64,000 nucleotides of DNA, taken from the NCBI GenBank assembly GCA_003550325.1, contig QKWP01000001.1, forward strand, positions 489,489-553,488. Direction: 5' to 3'. The notes below the pieces were generated by a model. That model saw nothing but the letters and a program-made list of their open reading frames with translations, did no database searches and was not told the DNA's origin. Both the position numbers and the translations under genes were made by a program. Source of the stretch: Gigaspora rosea (lineage: Eukaryota > Glomeromycota > Glomeromycetes > Diversisporales > Gigasporaceae). This document shows, piece by piece, positions 8,118 to 18,879 of the stretch (positions are counted from its first letter, which is position 1; every line of letters begins with the position of its first letter).

Positions 8118-10232
8118 CTTGTTAGGAGTAAGAGAGGGCGTCTGAGTCTGATTTTGTGTAAGATAATTAACACTTCAATGATAAGGAGAAGGGGATCGAT
8201 TAGAGGAGTTTTGGTAAGAGTGATAGTTATCATCATTTTGGCTTCTATAATTGTTGTCTCTAGATTGGCTTCTAGGACGAGAATTATTGTGACTGCGAGA
8301 ATGGTCTTTATTATTGGAATAGCAGTCAGAAGAGCGACCATTGCAGTTCCTATTTTGGTTATTATTTCTGTTCCGGTTATTGTTATTATATTGCGACGAG
8401 AGTTGGATCCTTGTCGTTTGTCTGTTTTCTACTATTACAATCACGAATAAAATGTCCAGTGCGTCCACAATAATAGCAGATAGGAGGTTCTTTCATTCAA
8501 GGGGTTTGAGCGCGGTTGTCAGCATAATTAACAGAAGAGGTAGGTGTGGTCTGTGTCTGGGCTAAATTGATACTAAGTTTAGCAATTTGGTCCGTAAGTT
8601 GTTGAATAACTTGGTCGGTATTGGTAGTAGGGGTGGTCATTAATTTCCTAGTTTCCTAGCGGAGGGTTACTTCGATAGCATTGTCCAAGGTATTAGATAT
8701 AGCAGCTTGAACATTAACTGCATACTCAGGATGTAAACCTTGAATAAAAAGTTGTTTAACAAAATCAGCTGGAAAAACCTCAGTCGGGTCCACTTTCTTT
8801 TGTAAGGTACGAACACGGTTGCATATCCATTCACAGTCTTTGTGGGTCCTTGCTTAATATCAAAAAGCTGTTTTTGCCAGAGAGCCTTTTGCTTGGTAGT
8901 ATAGAAACGTGCCTTAAAAAGATGCTGGAAACTTCGGTCCTGGACACCATCATTATTGAAAGCATTGGGTACTGGGTTTAAAGAGGTGTACCAGTCCAGA
9001 GCAACTCCTTTAAGGTACACAGGAGCAAGTTGGAGTTTCCGTTCAGCACTCCATTTATTAGCAGTAGCGGCTTTTCTAAATTCCTTTAGCCAGTCAGCAG
9101 GGTCTTGGGTTCGATCACCATAAAAATCTGCAACAGTGATAAGAGTTTTCTTAGAGCCTTGTCCAAGGGCATTGGCAAGATCAGTTATGGCTTGTGCAGC
9201 AGTCCGTAAAGCAGCGTCTCCCATTGGATTTTCTTCGTTTAGTGGGTTAAGAGGTAAGATAGGGTTTAATTCTTCAGCAAGAGGTTGTAATTTTATTTCC
9301 TCAAATTGTGGAGGTGAATCAGCTCTAACAATAGTAGTGTCTTGGTTTTGAATATAATAGGCAAGGGGGTCAATTAAGTTTTGGTTGTCAAGAGGAGGTG
9401 TGTTAGGTAATGGAGGTGTGTGGTGTGGAGTAACGTTTATATCTAAATTAACAGTAGGGTAAAATTCAGTTACAGGAGGAGGTGGAGGAACAGTTGTGCG
9501 AGCAGGAGAAAAGGTTTGTTATAAATAGCGAAGGAAGCGATTTTGTGGGGGAGGAGTAGTTTCTCGAGTATAATAATATGGAATTTCTGAAATAGGTAAA
9601 GAAGGAAGTGCAAGGCTTGGAGGAATTGGTATATAAGTATTAATGGAAGTACCAACACCAGTGTAAGCTAATTGTTCAGGTCCTAAAGTAAATATAGATC
9701 TGGGTGGAGAAACGTCAAAGTTTAATTCAGTTCTTCCTAATTGATTTTGAAAATCGAATAGAAGGTTTTCAGTCCTTAGTTGAGTTGAAGCAGGCGTGGA
9801 AGGTAAAAGATCCTCGATATGAAGGTCAAGTAGGGTAGCTTCAAAATTAAGAGGTAAGATAGGAGCAAGAGTATAGGGGGTATGTGCAAGAAGTAGACTA
9901 GTAATAACTTCTTTTGGGTCTAAAAGGTCGTTGTTATAGCGGCAACTAAAAACAATATCTCGAGCAGCGGCTCTAGCAGTATTAAAATCAGTAGCAGCAA
10001 CTAAAACACAGTAAGAGTCGTTTGTCTTTTGGGAATATTGAGTAGCAAAATAATTGTCTCGATATGTTCCCCAAAATTGGCAAAAGGAACGGTATAAATT
10101 AGCAACAGGATAACAGATGGTATAGGATAAATCAGGATAGTAGGCTTGCAAAACGTCTACTGCAAGTGAGGAAGGATAACTTGTTTCATGTACTTCAATT
10201 TGTTCTAAGTATAGTTCATATGCTCTATTCAT
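8118..10232 (-). pseudogene. Gypsy Gag with CCHC knuckle and Asn/Arg-rich linker, several stops and frameshifts
   Basis: Starts at an ATG 310 bases inside the 5' LTR. The first 237 residues are unlike known domains. After an in-frame TAA (9519-9521) a Pro-rich stretch leads to a Retrotrans_gag-like capsid region (VADFYGDRTQDPADWLKEF, VALDWYTSLNPVP, FKARFYTTKQKALW). A one-base frameshift at about 8820 moves the C-terminus into another frame. There a TAG (8656-8658) and a TGA (8497-8499) interrupt it before the CCHC knuckle CYYCGRTGHFIRDC (8478-8437). A further frameshift near 8400 enters an Asn/Arg/Ser-rich linker with a TGA (8175-8177) and TAG (8115-8117) before protease. These five stops fit C-to-T changes from CAA, CAG or CGA. 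Confidence 0.88.
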
Positions 10233-10521
10233 ATAGAGCAGGCAGTCCCAAGTCTTAAAGAAACTAATAAAGGAATAATAAAATATATCTCCAAAAATAA
10301 AAGGTTAGTAGTAAGTTGTTAACAAAAATTTTAATCTCCAAAATATAGTAAATAGTTAATATCCAACAAAAAAAAAATTCCAAGTAAGTAGTAAGAGAAT
10401 AATAAGAGTGCAATTAAACAGCAAGAGAGTTAGTAACAGCCAAAAAAAATAAAGAAATTTCTGCCAAAAGTAATAATAAGATTTCCAAATTCTTCAATAA
10501 TATCCAATAATTTAAATAGGT

Positions 10522-10539
10522 TTCCGCCAGAAGTTACCA
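10522..10539 (-). promoter_or_regulatory. Candidate primer-binding site of the gypsy element
   Basis: Two bases inside the 5' LTR the minus strand reads TGGTAACTTCTGG. A TGG start near the LTR border is what a tRNA-primed PBS looks like (complement of the CCA end). The priming tRNA was not identified. Confidence 0.5.
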
Positions 10540-10867
10540 AATGTTACAGTACCGGAAGCCTTCTTCTTAATTCCGATAAAGTAACAATCACACGGCTCCT
10601 AAGATCCCTTACTTTGGGCGTGAAGCGGTGTGCAAGAGGGAAGTAGTTTCTTTTATGTCTGTAAGAAACTACACACTTCTCTATGGCAGTTCGGTATAAA
10701 ACAACAGGGGATAATAGACAGTTTATTAATTTAACAAGAGGGCTATTCCAAGGTGTCTGTTCCTTAGAAATCCCAAGAGTTTATTAATAATAATAGAGGA
10801 GGATAATAAATATAAAGGTAAAGATAAAATACAATGTCTGGATCTATCTAAAACTAAGGGAAATAAA

Positions 10868-11575
10868 AGGGTTTGGTGCCTTAGAGAAGTGGTCAAGGTG
10901 TCAAACCCCAAGCGGCAGGTTGACAGTTCAAATCCCACTGGCGACGTTTTGAAGTTAAATCTGCGTTCGATGATTGTAGTTTATGAGCGGTTGGGCGCTA
11001 AACCTGTAACCTTGGTTCCACCATCTTGAATAGGAGCCTGCGGGCACAATGATGTATGTATTACATCGCAAATCCAAGGAACCGGAAAAAAACCCACAAG
11101 AACCCGTTTGACAAGACCTGAGTTAGGAGGTAGTGAAAATCGGTCCTTATGGTATGCACCAGAGAAGGTGGATACTTCGATCGGAACGAATCTAATAAGG
11201 GCAGGTAGCCTCGGTTACCAAATCCGGGCAATGGTACATGTATGGGACATGGAATTTGTTCTGGTAGGCTCTTGTGCAAGGGTAAAGTAGCTCTTAGGTT
11301 GTCGATATCTAAAAGAATTGTGGCCTACAACATCTGCATTAAATATAGTGCGTCAGTAGTAATAGGAGGACCATGAACCAGGGGGTTTAAATAGACAATT
11401 TCCGTAGTTGGGTTGTAGGTATGGCAGCTAGTGTAGAACCTGCGGGCGGACTACTTAAATTAGGCACCAAAAGTGCACGAGTGGCTAGTTGTATCCTCAT
11501 TCATGTAACAAATATTACATCAATATAACTCATAATAAAATCCCGGCCATAGCACACGGCCTCTAAACTTAAAAA
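10868..11575 (+). mobile_element. tRNA-derived SINE, family A copy 1, inside the LTR
   Basis: Flanked by an exact 18-bp direct repeat (AAAACTAAGGGAAATAAA; 10850-10867 and 11575-11592) that is single in the sister LTR. The head has pol III promoter boxes: A-like TAGAGAAGTGG (10882) and B-like GTTCAAATCC (10926). A long body follows and the 3' end is a short A-run. Long variable target duplications plus an A-tail mean LINE-machinery retrotransposition. About 700 bp is long for a SINE. The 3' module (GGCAGCTAGTGTAGAACC region) is shared with copy 2. Confidence 0.85.
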
Positions 11576-11613
11576 AAACTAAGGGAAATAAAGTGGGTTT
11601 ATATCTATTGAGC

Positions 11614-11723
11614 TAAGCATCGTTAAGCGTCGTTAAGCGTCACTAAGCATTATTAAGCATCACTAAGCATCGTTAAGCGTCACTAAGCGTCGTTAAGCGT
11701 TGCTAAGCATCATTAAGCGTCAC
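11614..11723. repeat. 10-bp minisatellite inside the 5' LTR
   Basis: Eleven TAAGCRTCRY-like decamers, matching the unit number in the other LTR. Individual units differ between the LTRs mostly by transitions. Confidence 0.9.
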
Positions 11724-11853
11724 TGCACATCAATTTCGCTTATCACTATTACTAAATACAGTTATTACAAAATTTCCTTATTTAGTTCTAATTTCTTAAC
11801 TAATTTCTACCAAAATTAAAACCTATTCTATAACAATATGGTAGGCCACTATA

Positions 11854-12081
11854 GTTTGTTTTGAATTTTTCATGTAATGGTACACCTGGTCTTGAAATTT
11901 GATTGGAAGAGCGACATATAAGACACATCACATGAGGCGATGAATAAATTTACTCTTTACTCTTTAAATAAAATTACTTAAATAACTTTTTAAAATTTTG
12001 CAAAAATTAAAGATTTTACCAGTAAAATTTTATGATAAAAAGATTTACTAATTTTGAAAATACAATTATATGCAAATTTTA
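11854..12081. other. Spacer after the Tc1 element, nothing recognised
   Basis: AT-rich sequence between the Tc1 right end and the next MITE. No gene or repeat was recognised. Confidence 0.4.
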
Positions 12082-12089
12082 TGCTGAAC

Positions 12090-12278
12090 TAGAGTTAATA
12101 CCTCTATCCTGATATATTTTTTATATCTGGATTTATCCAGTTTTAACATAGTATATGTCTGGATTTAAATTTAAATCTGAATTTATTTATATCCAGATAT
12201 AAAAACACTATGTCATGTTATATCACATGACATAGTATATATCCAGATATATAAATCCAGATAGAGGTGTTAACTCTA
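12090..12278. mobile_element. 189-bp MITE, hAT-like, with exact 8-bp TSD
   Basis: Inverted ends TAGAGTTAATACCTCTATC and GATAGAGGTGTTAACTCTA, flanked on both sides by TGCTGAAC. The interior is also partly palindromic (ATATCCAGATAT and similar). An 8-bp TSD fits hAT or P-type elements; there is no coding sequence. Confidence 0.85.
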
Positions 12279-12360
12279 TGCTGAACAAGTTTATTTACAA
12301 GATGACAATAGGGTTTCATAGTAGATTAATAAAACAAAGTTATTAACAATTAAAAATTAA

Positions 12361-13537
12361 AGGGTGTGGCGACTTAGAGAAGTTGGTAAGTTGTCACCCT
12401 CCAAGTGGCAGGTCTAGGTTCAAATTCCACTAAAAACGCATTGAAAAAATAGACCTGTGTTCTGGTAACTGTTTTCTGTCGATCACTTGAGTACATTACC
12501 TGTAGTCCTTGGTTACCATCTCGAATGGGAGTTTTTGGGCGAAGTTGTATCTTGTGACACAGACAAATCCAAGAAACAGAAAAACAGAAACCCATTTGGC
12601 AAAACCCAAGTAAGGAGGTAGCAAAGATCTTTGACAGTGCTACCAAAACAGGAATATTAGACCGGAGCTGAAGTACCGGACATCGACCTCAGGGACAAGG
12701 TCTACCAACCTGGCCGCCAGATCGGGTACCGAAGGAAAAGGACCTATGTTATAGAAGTAGGTACCAGGGAGAGAAAAACCATGATGGCACATAATGCCGG
12801 GCAGATCAACCCTTCCGGGCCAACTGGATTGGAAGTCTAGGAAAACCGGTAAAGGACTGGTAGGAAAGTGATGGTAGGTACCAAATTTGAGCGAACCTTA
12901 CAAGGGCAGAAGTAGGTATTGGTAAGAGGACAGGTAACCCTGTCTTGCAAGTGTTGGCCACGGTTATAGCGATAAGTACCGAAGTGTAGGTGAATACCTA
13001 ATATGGGACAGGTACCACTTTACCAAGTCTCCTGTCGAGAATAACAGAACTGGAAATACCCGGCTGGGTCCTAAGGCAATGGATAAGTATCCAGAACTTG
13101 CTGACTGACTTATATAATGGGCCTGTTCTGGTGATACAAGATGGGTTGGCAGGTGGAACATGGATTAGAGGGTTTAAATAGGCAATTCCCATACTTGGGT
13201 TGCAGGTATGGCAGCTAGTATGGAACCCTAGGGCGGACTACTTAAATTAGACACCAAAAGTGTATGTGTGGCTAGATGTATCCTCGTCTATGAGAACATG
13301 GATCAGAGGGTTTAAATAGGTAATTCCCATAGTTGGGTTGCAGGTATGGCAGCCAGTATGGAACCCTAGAGCGTACCACTTAAGTTAGACACCAAAAGTG
13401 TATGTGTGGCTAGATGTATTCTCGTCTATGTAACAAATGCCGGTATTTCTTCTAGAGGATACTGACGACCTAATATCTTGAATAAAATTCCTAAGTCCCA
13501 AGATGGGCACTTAAATTAAAAAAAAAAACAAAAAAAA
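12361..13537 (+). mobile_element. tRNA-derived SINE, family A copy 2
   Basis: Flanked by a 16-bp direct repeat (AACAATTAAAAATTAA at 12345-12360 and 13538-13553). The head GGTGTGGCGACTTAGAGAAG has a B-box-like GGTTCAAATTCC at 12417, and the end is an A-rich tail. It shares head and 3' module with copies 1 and 3. Its 3' module is duplicated in tandem (138-bp period), which explains part of its extra length. Short ORFs inside it are not conserved between copies. Confidence 0.85.
13157..13432. repeat. 138-bp tandem duplication of the SINE 3' module
   Basis: Two consecutive copies starting AACATGGAT, containing GGGTTTAAATAGG, GGTATGGCAGC and CACCAAAAGTGTATGTGTGG, and differing at a few sites. SINE copy 1 has this module once. 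Confidence 0.9.
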
Positions 13538-13595
13538 AACAATTAAAAATTAATTTTTAATTGTCAATAACTTTTGATCTACTGTGCTAATTTCA

Positions 13596-13825
13596 ATGAT
13601 TCAGCTGCCAAAATGATTCTCTCAATGAGAAGATTCTAGCAAGCTAAAATTATTAAAAACCAATCACAGGATCCTAATATCAGAATAAATTTGTTTACTA
13701 TAAATGGTTTAACTTTTATAGTAACACAAATCTATTTTGATCACAGTATCCAGTAAATAGATTTTTGTGATTTGGGGCTTGCTAGAATCTTCTCATTGAG
13801 AGGATAATTTTGGTAGTTAAATCAT
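13596..13825. mobile_element. Fold-back MITE with about 50-bp arms
   Basis: The left arm includes TCTCAATGAGAAGATTCTAG and the right arm its inverse CTAGAATCTTCTCATTGAGA, with further matches out to ATGATT/AATCAT. No clean TSD was found. Confidence 0.7.
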
Positions 13826-15780
13826 CAAATATGGTCCAATAGATTAATTATTAAATATTACTAATAAATCTATAATTTTGGTCAAAAATAATTTGGTAAC
13901 TTTGTCCAAAATTATGAAATTTTGGCCGGAATTACACCTGTTACTTTAGCTGACACACCCACCCACCCAGAAATCAACTAATTTCTGGAAGCTCCCTAAA
14001 ATCCAATTACTGATTATAAGATCAATATGGATTTGTATTACTATAAACATTATTTAATGTTTTATAATTTATTTAATAAGTACTATATATTAATATTCAA
14101 ATCTATAATAATTTCAAAATTTAGTAATTGGATTTTAAATGATTTTATGCTTGCTAGAATCTTTCTATGAGAGAAATAAGCCAACCCTGGTTCGTGGATA
14201 TAGCCTTAAAAAGCCACTATCTGTATATAAAATCGCGTTACGGACATTTTTATGAGGTTTTCAAGGCAGATATAAAATGTTTTGGTGTCGGACTGATCCG
14301 GGACGATCAAAATTTACGTTCTCCGATTAGTTAATTCTCATGCGCCACGTCATGTTACTGCAATTTTCCGGCATCTGATTGGCTGGCAGAAGTGAGCGGC
14401 AAAAATTTTAGCATACAGTATTTTACACTAATCACAATATATAAAATTATTATACGATTAGAATCCGGATAAATCCGTCATCCGTCATCCGATATCTGAA
14501 TTATCCGGATAATTCAGATTAGATAAACATATCAGATCTCCGGATGAATTTCGGATCGGATACTCGGATAACAGATAAACGCTAGCCGAATTGTAACTCT
14601 ATATCCAAGGCTTATTAACAAAATAAAATTTCCATAAAAGCGAAAGTATAATTTACTTATAAATTTTTTTTTTTTTGAATATGCGAATGATGTAGATCGC
14701 ATTGCCTAAAAATTTTTTTAGGTAACGATTTAACTCCCGGTTATGTTATCGGTACAGTATTATAGCTGTTTTCATAATTCTGAGACAGAAAAAAAAATTT
14801 TCTGATGACCATCAGTGCACAAAATTTCCGGGTGATGTGATCTGCTTTTTTCCTGGTAATTAGGAACCACATTCGGAAGTAGCATTATTAAACTATTGGT
14901 TTTTATTTACAGTACATGTGTAATGAACGGAGAATTTCCGACTTTGAAAAATCAGGTCTGAAATTGACATCATTAACGGAAATCTCCTGCATTTTGCGCT
15001 CTGATGACCTTATGAAAATCGTCTCAATGAGACGATTCAAATGGTATTATAATCATTTGAGATATGATCACTAGATCACGAGATATCGACAATTGAACGA
15101 AATCAAATTTTGTATAACGCGAATTTCTTAATAGAGTACAAGTATTTCGTATTCTAGATTTTTTAAAAACCTTTTTAACGTATAATGATTAATCGAATTT
15201 TAGAATAACGTACGAATTTGATGGTGGACTTCCTAATCAAGCCATTCACGGTCGAGTAGACCACTTTTTTTCACAAGAAGTACAATTTGCTCGACAAATC
15301 CATATTAACTAAATCTTTAGCAAGTTTTCTGCATATTGAATTCTCGAGCAATATTGGTGTTCATTACTTTAGAAAGTTATGTAAATATACCTTTTAAATG
15401 AAATTTGCTGGTTTACAAGAATAATTTTTGATAAAAATCTACATAAATTAAATAAAATGAGTATACTTTCTTTATGCACAGATTAGTTCAATAATAGACG
15501 AATTCATAAGCATTAAATCCATCTTGCTTACATAATAATAAAAATAATTATTGCTTTAATGAGAGATAAATAATACTGAATCAAGGTTTATAAAGTTTTT
15601 TTGTGCATGGGAATTTCTAACAGATAAAAAATAATTTCATATTCTGGATATAATTTTTGAAGATTATTGTTATTTGTTTTTTTTATGATTAATGAATCGG
15701 TTTATCACTAAATACATGATTGCCAAAGATATATGAGTCTATAACTGTACAATAACATATAACAAAATTTATATATATTG
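13826..15780. other. Intergenic region with degenerate repeat pieces
   Basis: No gene is visible. A partial relative of the preceding fold-back is present (CTTGCTAGAATCTTTCTATGAGAG near 14150). A cluster of ATCCGGAT-type palindromic words at 14461-14580 recalls the hAT-like element at 51.5 kb. A small palindrome (AATCGTCTCAATGAGACGATT) is near 15018. Confidence 0.4.
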
Positions 15781-16019
15781 TACCCGGGTGAAATCCGATT
15801 TGGAATCCGGCTGTCCTGATTCAGAATCGGGCTACCCGGCTTTGGAATTCTTAAACAAGGTACCTACCATAAAAACTATAATTAAACTAATATGCTAACC
15901 CTAAACCTACCCTTACTAATTCTCAAGCTGGGTACCCTGTTCAAGAATTCCAAAGCCGGGTAACCCGATTCTAAATCAGAACAGCTGGATTCCGAATTGG
16001 GCAGATTCCAATCAGGGTA
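15781..16019. mobile_element. 239-bp fold-back MITE, TA-flanked
   Basis: The two halves are inverted copies: TTGGAATCCGGCTGTCCTGA against TCAGAACAGCTGGATTCCGA, and CCCGGCTTTGGAATTCTT against AAGAATTCCAAAGCCGGG. TA is found at both ends, suggesting Tc1/mariner-type mobilisation. No coding sequence. Confidence 0.75.
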
Positions 16020-16175
16020 TTGTAGCGATAAAAATTGCCAGAAATTTCTATACCTGTTTTATTTTTCATAGACATAATTATTTTAAACGTTACTTTTATA
16101 TAACTTTTAATTTATCCCTCATGTAAATATCCATCGTTTATACTAAAAAGGAAATAGATGGGGGCTTGGTGGCTT

Positions 16176-16310
16176 AATCCATGCAAGAGCGTATACGCTC
16201 AAAATATCGCGTATACGCGATTCCACAAACTTGTAAATACCGCGCCATAAGCGTATACGTTCAAATTAGAGCATATACGCTCAGAAAAGAACGTACACGC
16301 TCAAATTAAA
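16176..16310. repeat. Cluster of GAGCGTATACGCTC-type palindromes
   Basis: Five near-palindromic words in about 130 bp: GAGCGTATACGCTC, ATCGCGTATACGCGAT, AAGCGTATACGTTC, GAGCATATACGCTC and AACGTACACGCTC, several followed by AAATTA. It could be an element core or a binding array. Confidence 0.7.
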
Positions 16311-17178
16311 GCGAACCCCATCAAATGTATATAAACCCTTCAAATTCAATAAAGGTCAAAAAAGAAGTTCCACGTCTCATTCTAAATAAAATATAATAAT
16401 AAAATGATAAACTTATCTTTTGAATTCGACTTGTAACCTTAATAAACCTTGCGAGACTCAATTCGACGGACTGAATTGACTTGTAACTTCGTATTGGTTT
16501 ATTATAACTCGAATTCCGTGTGACTAGTTTTGTTAATTTCCTTTAAATTATTCACGTGACTCCCGTTAACCTTGAACTTCGTGTTGAACCTACCCCGATT
16601 TACCTATTTATATATCTCTACCCGTAATCGGTTGGAGCTTTAAATTGGCACTATTGTCTATCTTGTTTTACCGCTCTCCCAATTCAACCGTTACAGTATG
16701 TAAAAAAGAATAGGAGCAATTCTATCAATATTATGCTTTTATATATAGTAGAATCAAAAACTTATATACCATGCGTTACATATTATAACATAAGCAGCTT
16801 TTATATAACGAAATCATAAATCAAATCGGTAGACGACTAATTTATATTATCATATAAGCGCGAAATAACGTCGTGGCGTTATTTTGAAAATTGAGTCCTT
16901 CAATAATAGCTTACATTATATGGGTGATCCGAATTAACGCGTATCCTAATCTAGCATAAATTATTATTGGAAAAATTATAAAGAGCCGACCCTCCATAAG
17001 TGCATCCTCTATAAGTGCACTTCCTTCCATAAATACATCAGCAAGTACATTTTTTATAAAATCTAACACTTTACATAAATATTATACAGAATACTATATA
17101 AAAATTATATATATGATAATTTTTATATATTATTTAATATAGAATTTATGTAAAATTTATTTAAACTTATATAAAAAT
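16311..17178. other. Intergenic AT-rich sequence, no gene seen
   Basis: Contains the words CCATAAGTGCATCC and CTATAAGTGCAC (near 17000), which look like ends of pogo-type elements similar to the MITE at 53.1 kb. Nothing coding was recognised. Confidence 0.35.
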
Positions 17179-17310
17179 AATTTTATGAAAAAACGTTATA
17201 TATTTATGAATTTTATGAAAAAAACGTTATATATTTATGAATTTTATGAAAAAAAACGTTATATATTTATGAATTTTATGAAAAAAAACGTTATATATTT
17301 ATGAATTTTA
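17179..17310. repeat. Tandem repeat, about 35-bp unit, four copies
   Basis: The unit is AATTTTATG, an A-run, CGTTATATATTTATG. The A-run lengthens across the copies (6, 7, 8, 8). Confidence 0.9.
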
Positions 17311-18871
17311 TGTATAATAATTAAGAAACTTTTTAAATTTTATATATTTTTAATTTTTATATATTATAATTATATAACTTTTATATATCGTAAAATTTAG
17401 ATTAAAATGTTATATATTGATAAATTTTACATATATAAATATGTAACCTTTATTTAAATAAATTTTATATAAATTTTAAAAAAGAAATAGTCAATATCTC
17501 AAAATTTTACTAGGGTAACCCTGTTGTAGTTTTAATTAAAATGCTCGGAACTTTACCAACTCTAATTCTAACCCTAACTTAAATTATAACTTATTTTTAT
17601 TCTAACTTATTTTATCCTAACATTTTGGGGGTCCGCTAAGCCTTGTACCATGTGACTTTTTACATGTAGATCAACCAATCAGAATCATGAAATTTTGTTT
17701 ACACGAAGTCAAACATCAAAAAAACGCAAAAATATGAAAAACGATAGTCTTGGTGCATTAATAAAAAAATGTAGAGAAGGCAATTTTACCTATATATACG
17801 GTAAACTAACCCTAACCCTAATTATAACTAAAATTTCAAAAGTCACGTGGGTACAAGGCTTTAGCGATCCCGTTATTTGGCTATTTAACACATTTTTATA
17901 TTTTAAATTTTCGTTATGTAACTGTTAATAAATATTACTTAAAATTATATTTTTGTGCAAATTTATGCTATGCAAGTCTACATTGGGTTTATAGATTTAT
18001 GTAAAATTTTTAAATATAATTTATGTAAAATTTCTACATAGCTTTATGTAAAAACAACGTCCTGATGTACATTTCGCATGCATTTTCTTTCTATAAGTGC
18101 ACATCATCAATCCGCCTTAATGTAATTACGTAACTTTATATGTAGATTACTTTCCATAAGTGCACATTCCGAAAGACATTTTTTCCAATCATATGGGCGA
18201 ATTTGATGCATATGATGATCATTTGATGTGACAAAATCATGTAAAAAGTAATAAATCTGGCCCATAACTAGAATAATTCGGCCCAAATTGTGACAATCTT
18301 ATTTTTCCTTTTTTAGGATCGAGTAACAATCGAGTAACAAATTTCCAAAATAGGGGGATGGCTAAAGCCAGGTGCCTAACGATTTTCTTTTTTTTAGTTT
18401 TCTTGTTTTTGGTTTATATGTTTTTGATTATTTAATTAAAATTAGGTAAGGGTTAGTTAGGGGTTAGGTTTAGGGCGTGACTTATAAGTAAAATTGTCTT
18501 CCCGACATTTTTTATTAATGCTCCTAGACAGGTTTAGACACTCGTTTTTTGTATTTTCGGCGTTTTTCACTTTTTTTCTCTCATCGCGCTGATCCGTAAA
18601 GATCAAATTTTACGATTTGATTGGTTTTCTATCACGTGAACGCACCTGGCTTTAGACGACCCCCAAAATAGGAAATTAGATTATAATAATATGCAATTTG
18701 ATTGGTCACGAATATATATATTAATAGAAATGCATCCGATTAGCCCATATGATGTTATTCATGGTAGACTGTATTGGGTTCAAAATTCAACTTCATTTCA
18801 AAATAACGTACATGGCATTTATCCAAATCATGCGCAGGCCAGCTAATTAACGCGTTATTTCACGCTTATAC
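17311..18871. other. Intergenic region with pogo-type end fragments and telomere-like words
   Basis: No gene was recognised. It includes CTTTCCATAAGTGCACATTCC near 18148 (inverse-style partner of the words near 17000) and short (CCCTAA)2-type and GGGTTAG words near 17810 and 18447. Confidence 0.35.
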
Positions 18872-18879
18872 ATTAAGGT

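Larger units (their letters stand above)
1840..11835 (-). mobile_element. Ty3/gypsy-type LTR retrotransposon, full length but degenerate
   Basis: Two LTRs (573 bp at left; about 570 bp plus a SINE at right) both begin TGTTACAG and end TATAACA, and are flanked by the 4-bp duplication ATAT. Reading on the minus strand the order is 5' LTR, PBS, Gag, CCHC, protease, Cys-rich region, RT, RNase H, integrase, extra ORF, PPT, 3' LTR. RT before integrase assigns it to Ty3/gypsy. Several stops and frameshifts break gag and pol, so this copy is not autonomous. The LTRs are still very similar, so the insertion is not ancient. Confidence 0.93.
10542..11835 (-). repeat. Gypsy 5' LTR, split by a SINE
   Basis: The same LTR as at the left end, beginning TGTTACAG and ending TATAACA. 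It is 1294 bp because a 708-bp SINE and its target duplication lie inside. Removing these gives about 570 bp. Being downstream of coding sequence in plus coordinates, it is the promoter LTR of the minus-strand element. Confidence 0.93.
181..11851 (+). mobile_element. Tc1-family DNA transposon, interrupted by a gypsy element in its right TIR
   Basis: The left end begins CAGTGGCCTACCATATTATT directly after a TA. The same sequence, inverted, resumes at the far end as GGTAGGCCACTA followed by TA. The TIRs are about 80 bp and share the stretch around AAAGTGTCCACAATAATAT. The right TIR is split: its inner part ends at 1839 and its last 12-16 bases are at 11836-11851, beyond the gypsy element. Without that insertion the transposon is about 1.67 kb, the normal size for Tc1. 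The TA target duplication and DD34E transposase place it in Tc1/mariner. It is non-functional because the transposase is broken and the TIR is split. Confidence 0.9.

Noticed and set aside
11061..11290. Two overlapping open frames on opposite strands
   Set aside because: They lie inside SINE copy 1 and are not kept in the other SINE copies.
17805..17830. Telomere-like CCCTAACCCTAA (also near 66 and 18447)
   Set aside because: Only about two units each time, so not telomere or clear interstitial telomere arrays.
17695..17928. 77-codon open frame starting MFTRSQTSKKRK
   Set aside because: Runs through telomere-like CCCTAA words and AT-rich DNA; no similarity recognised.
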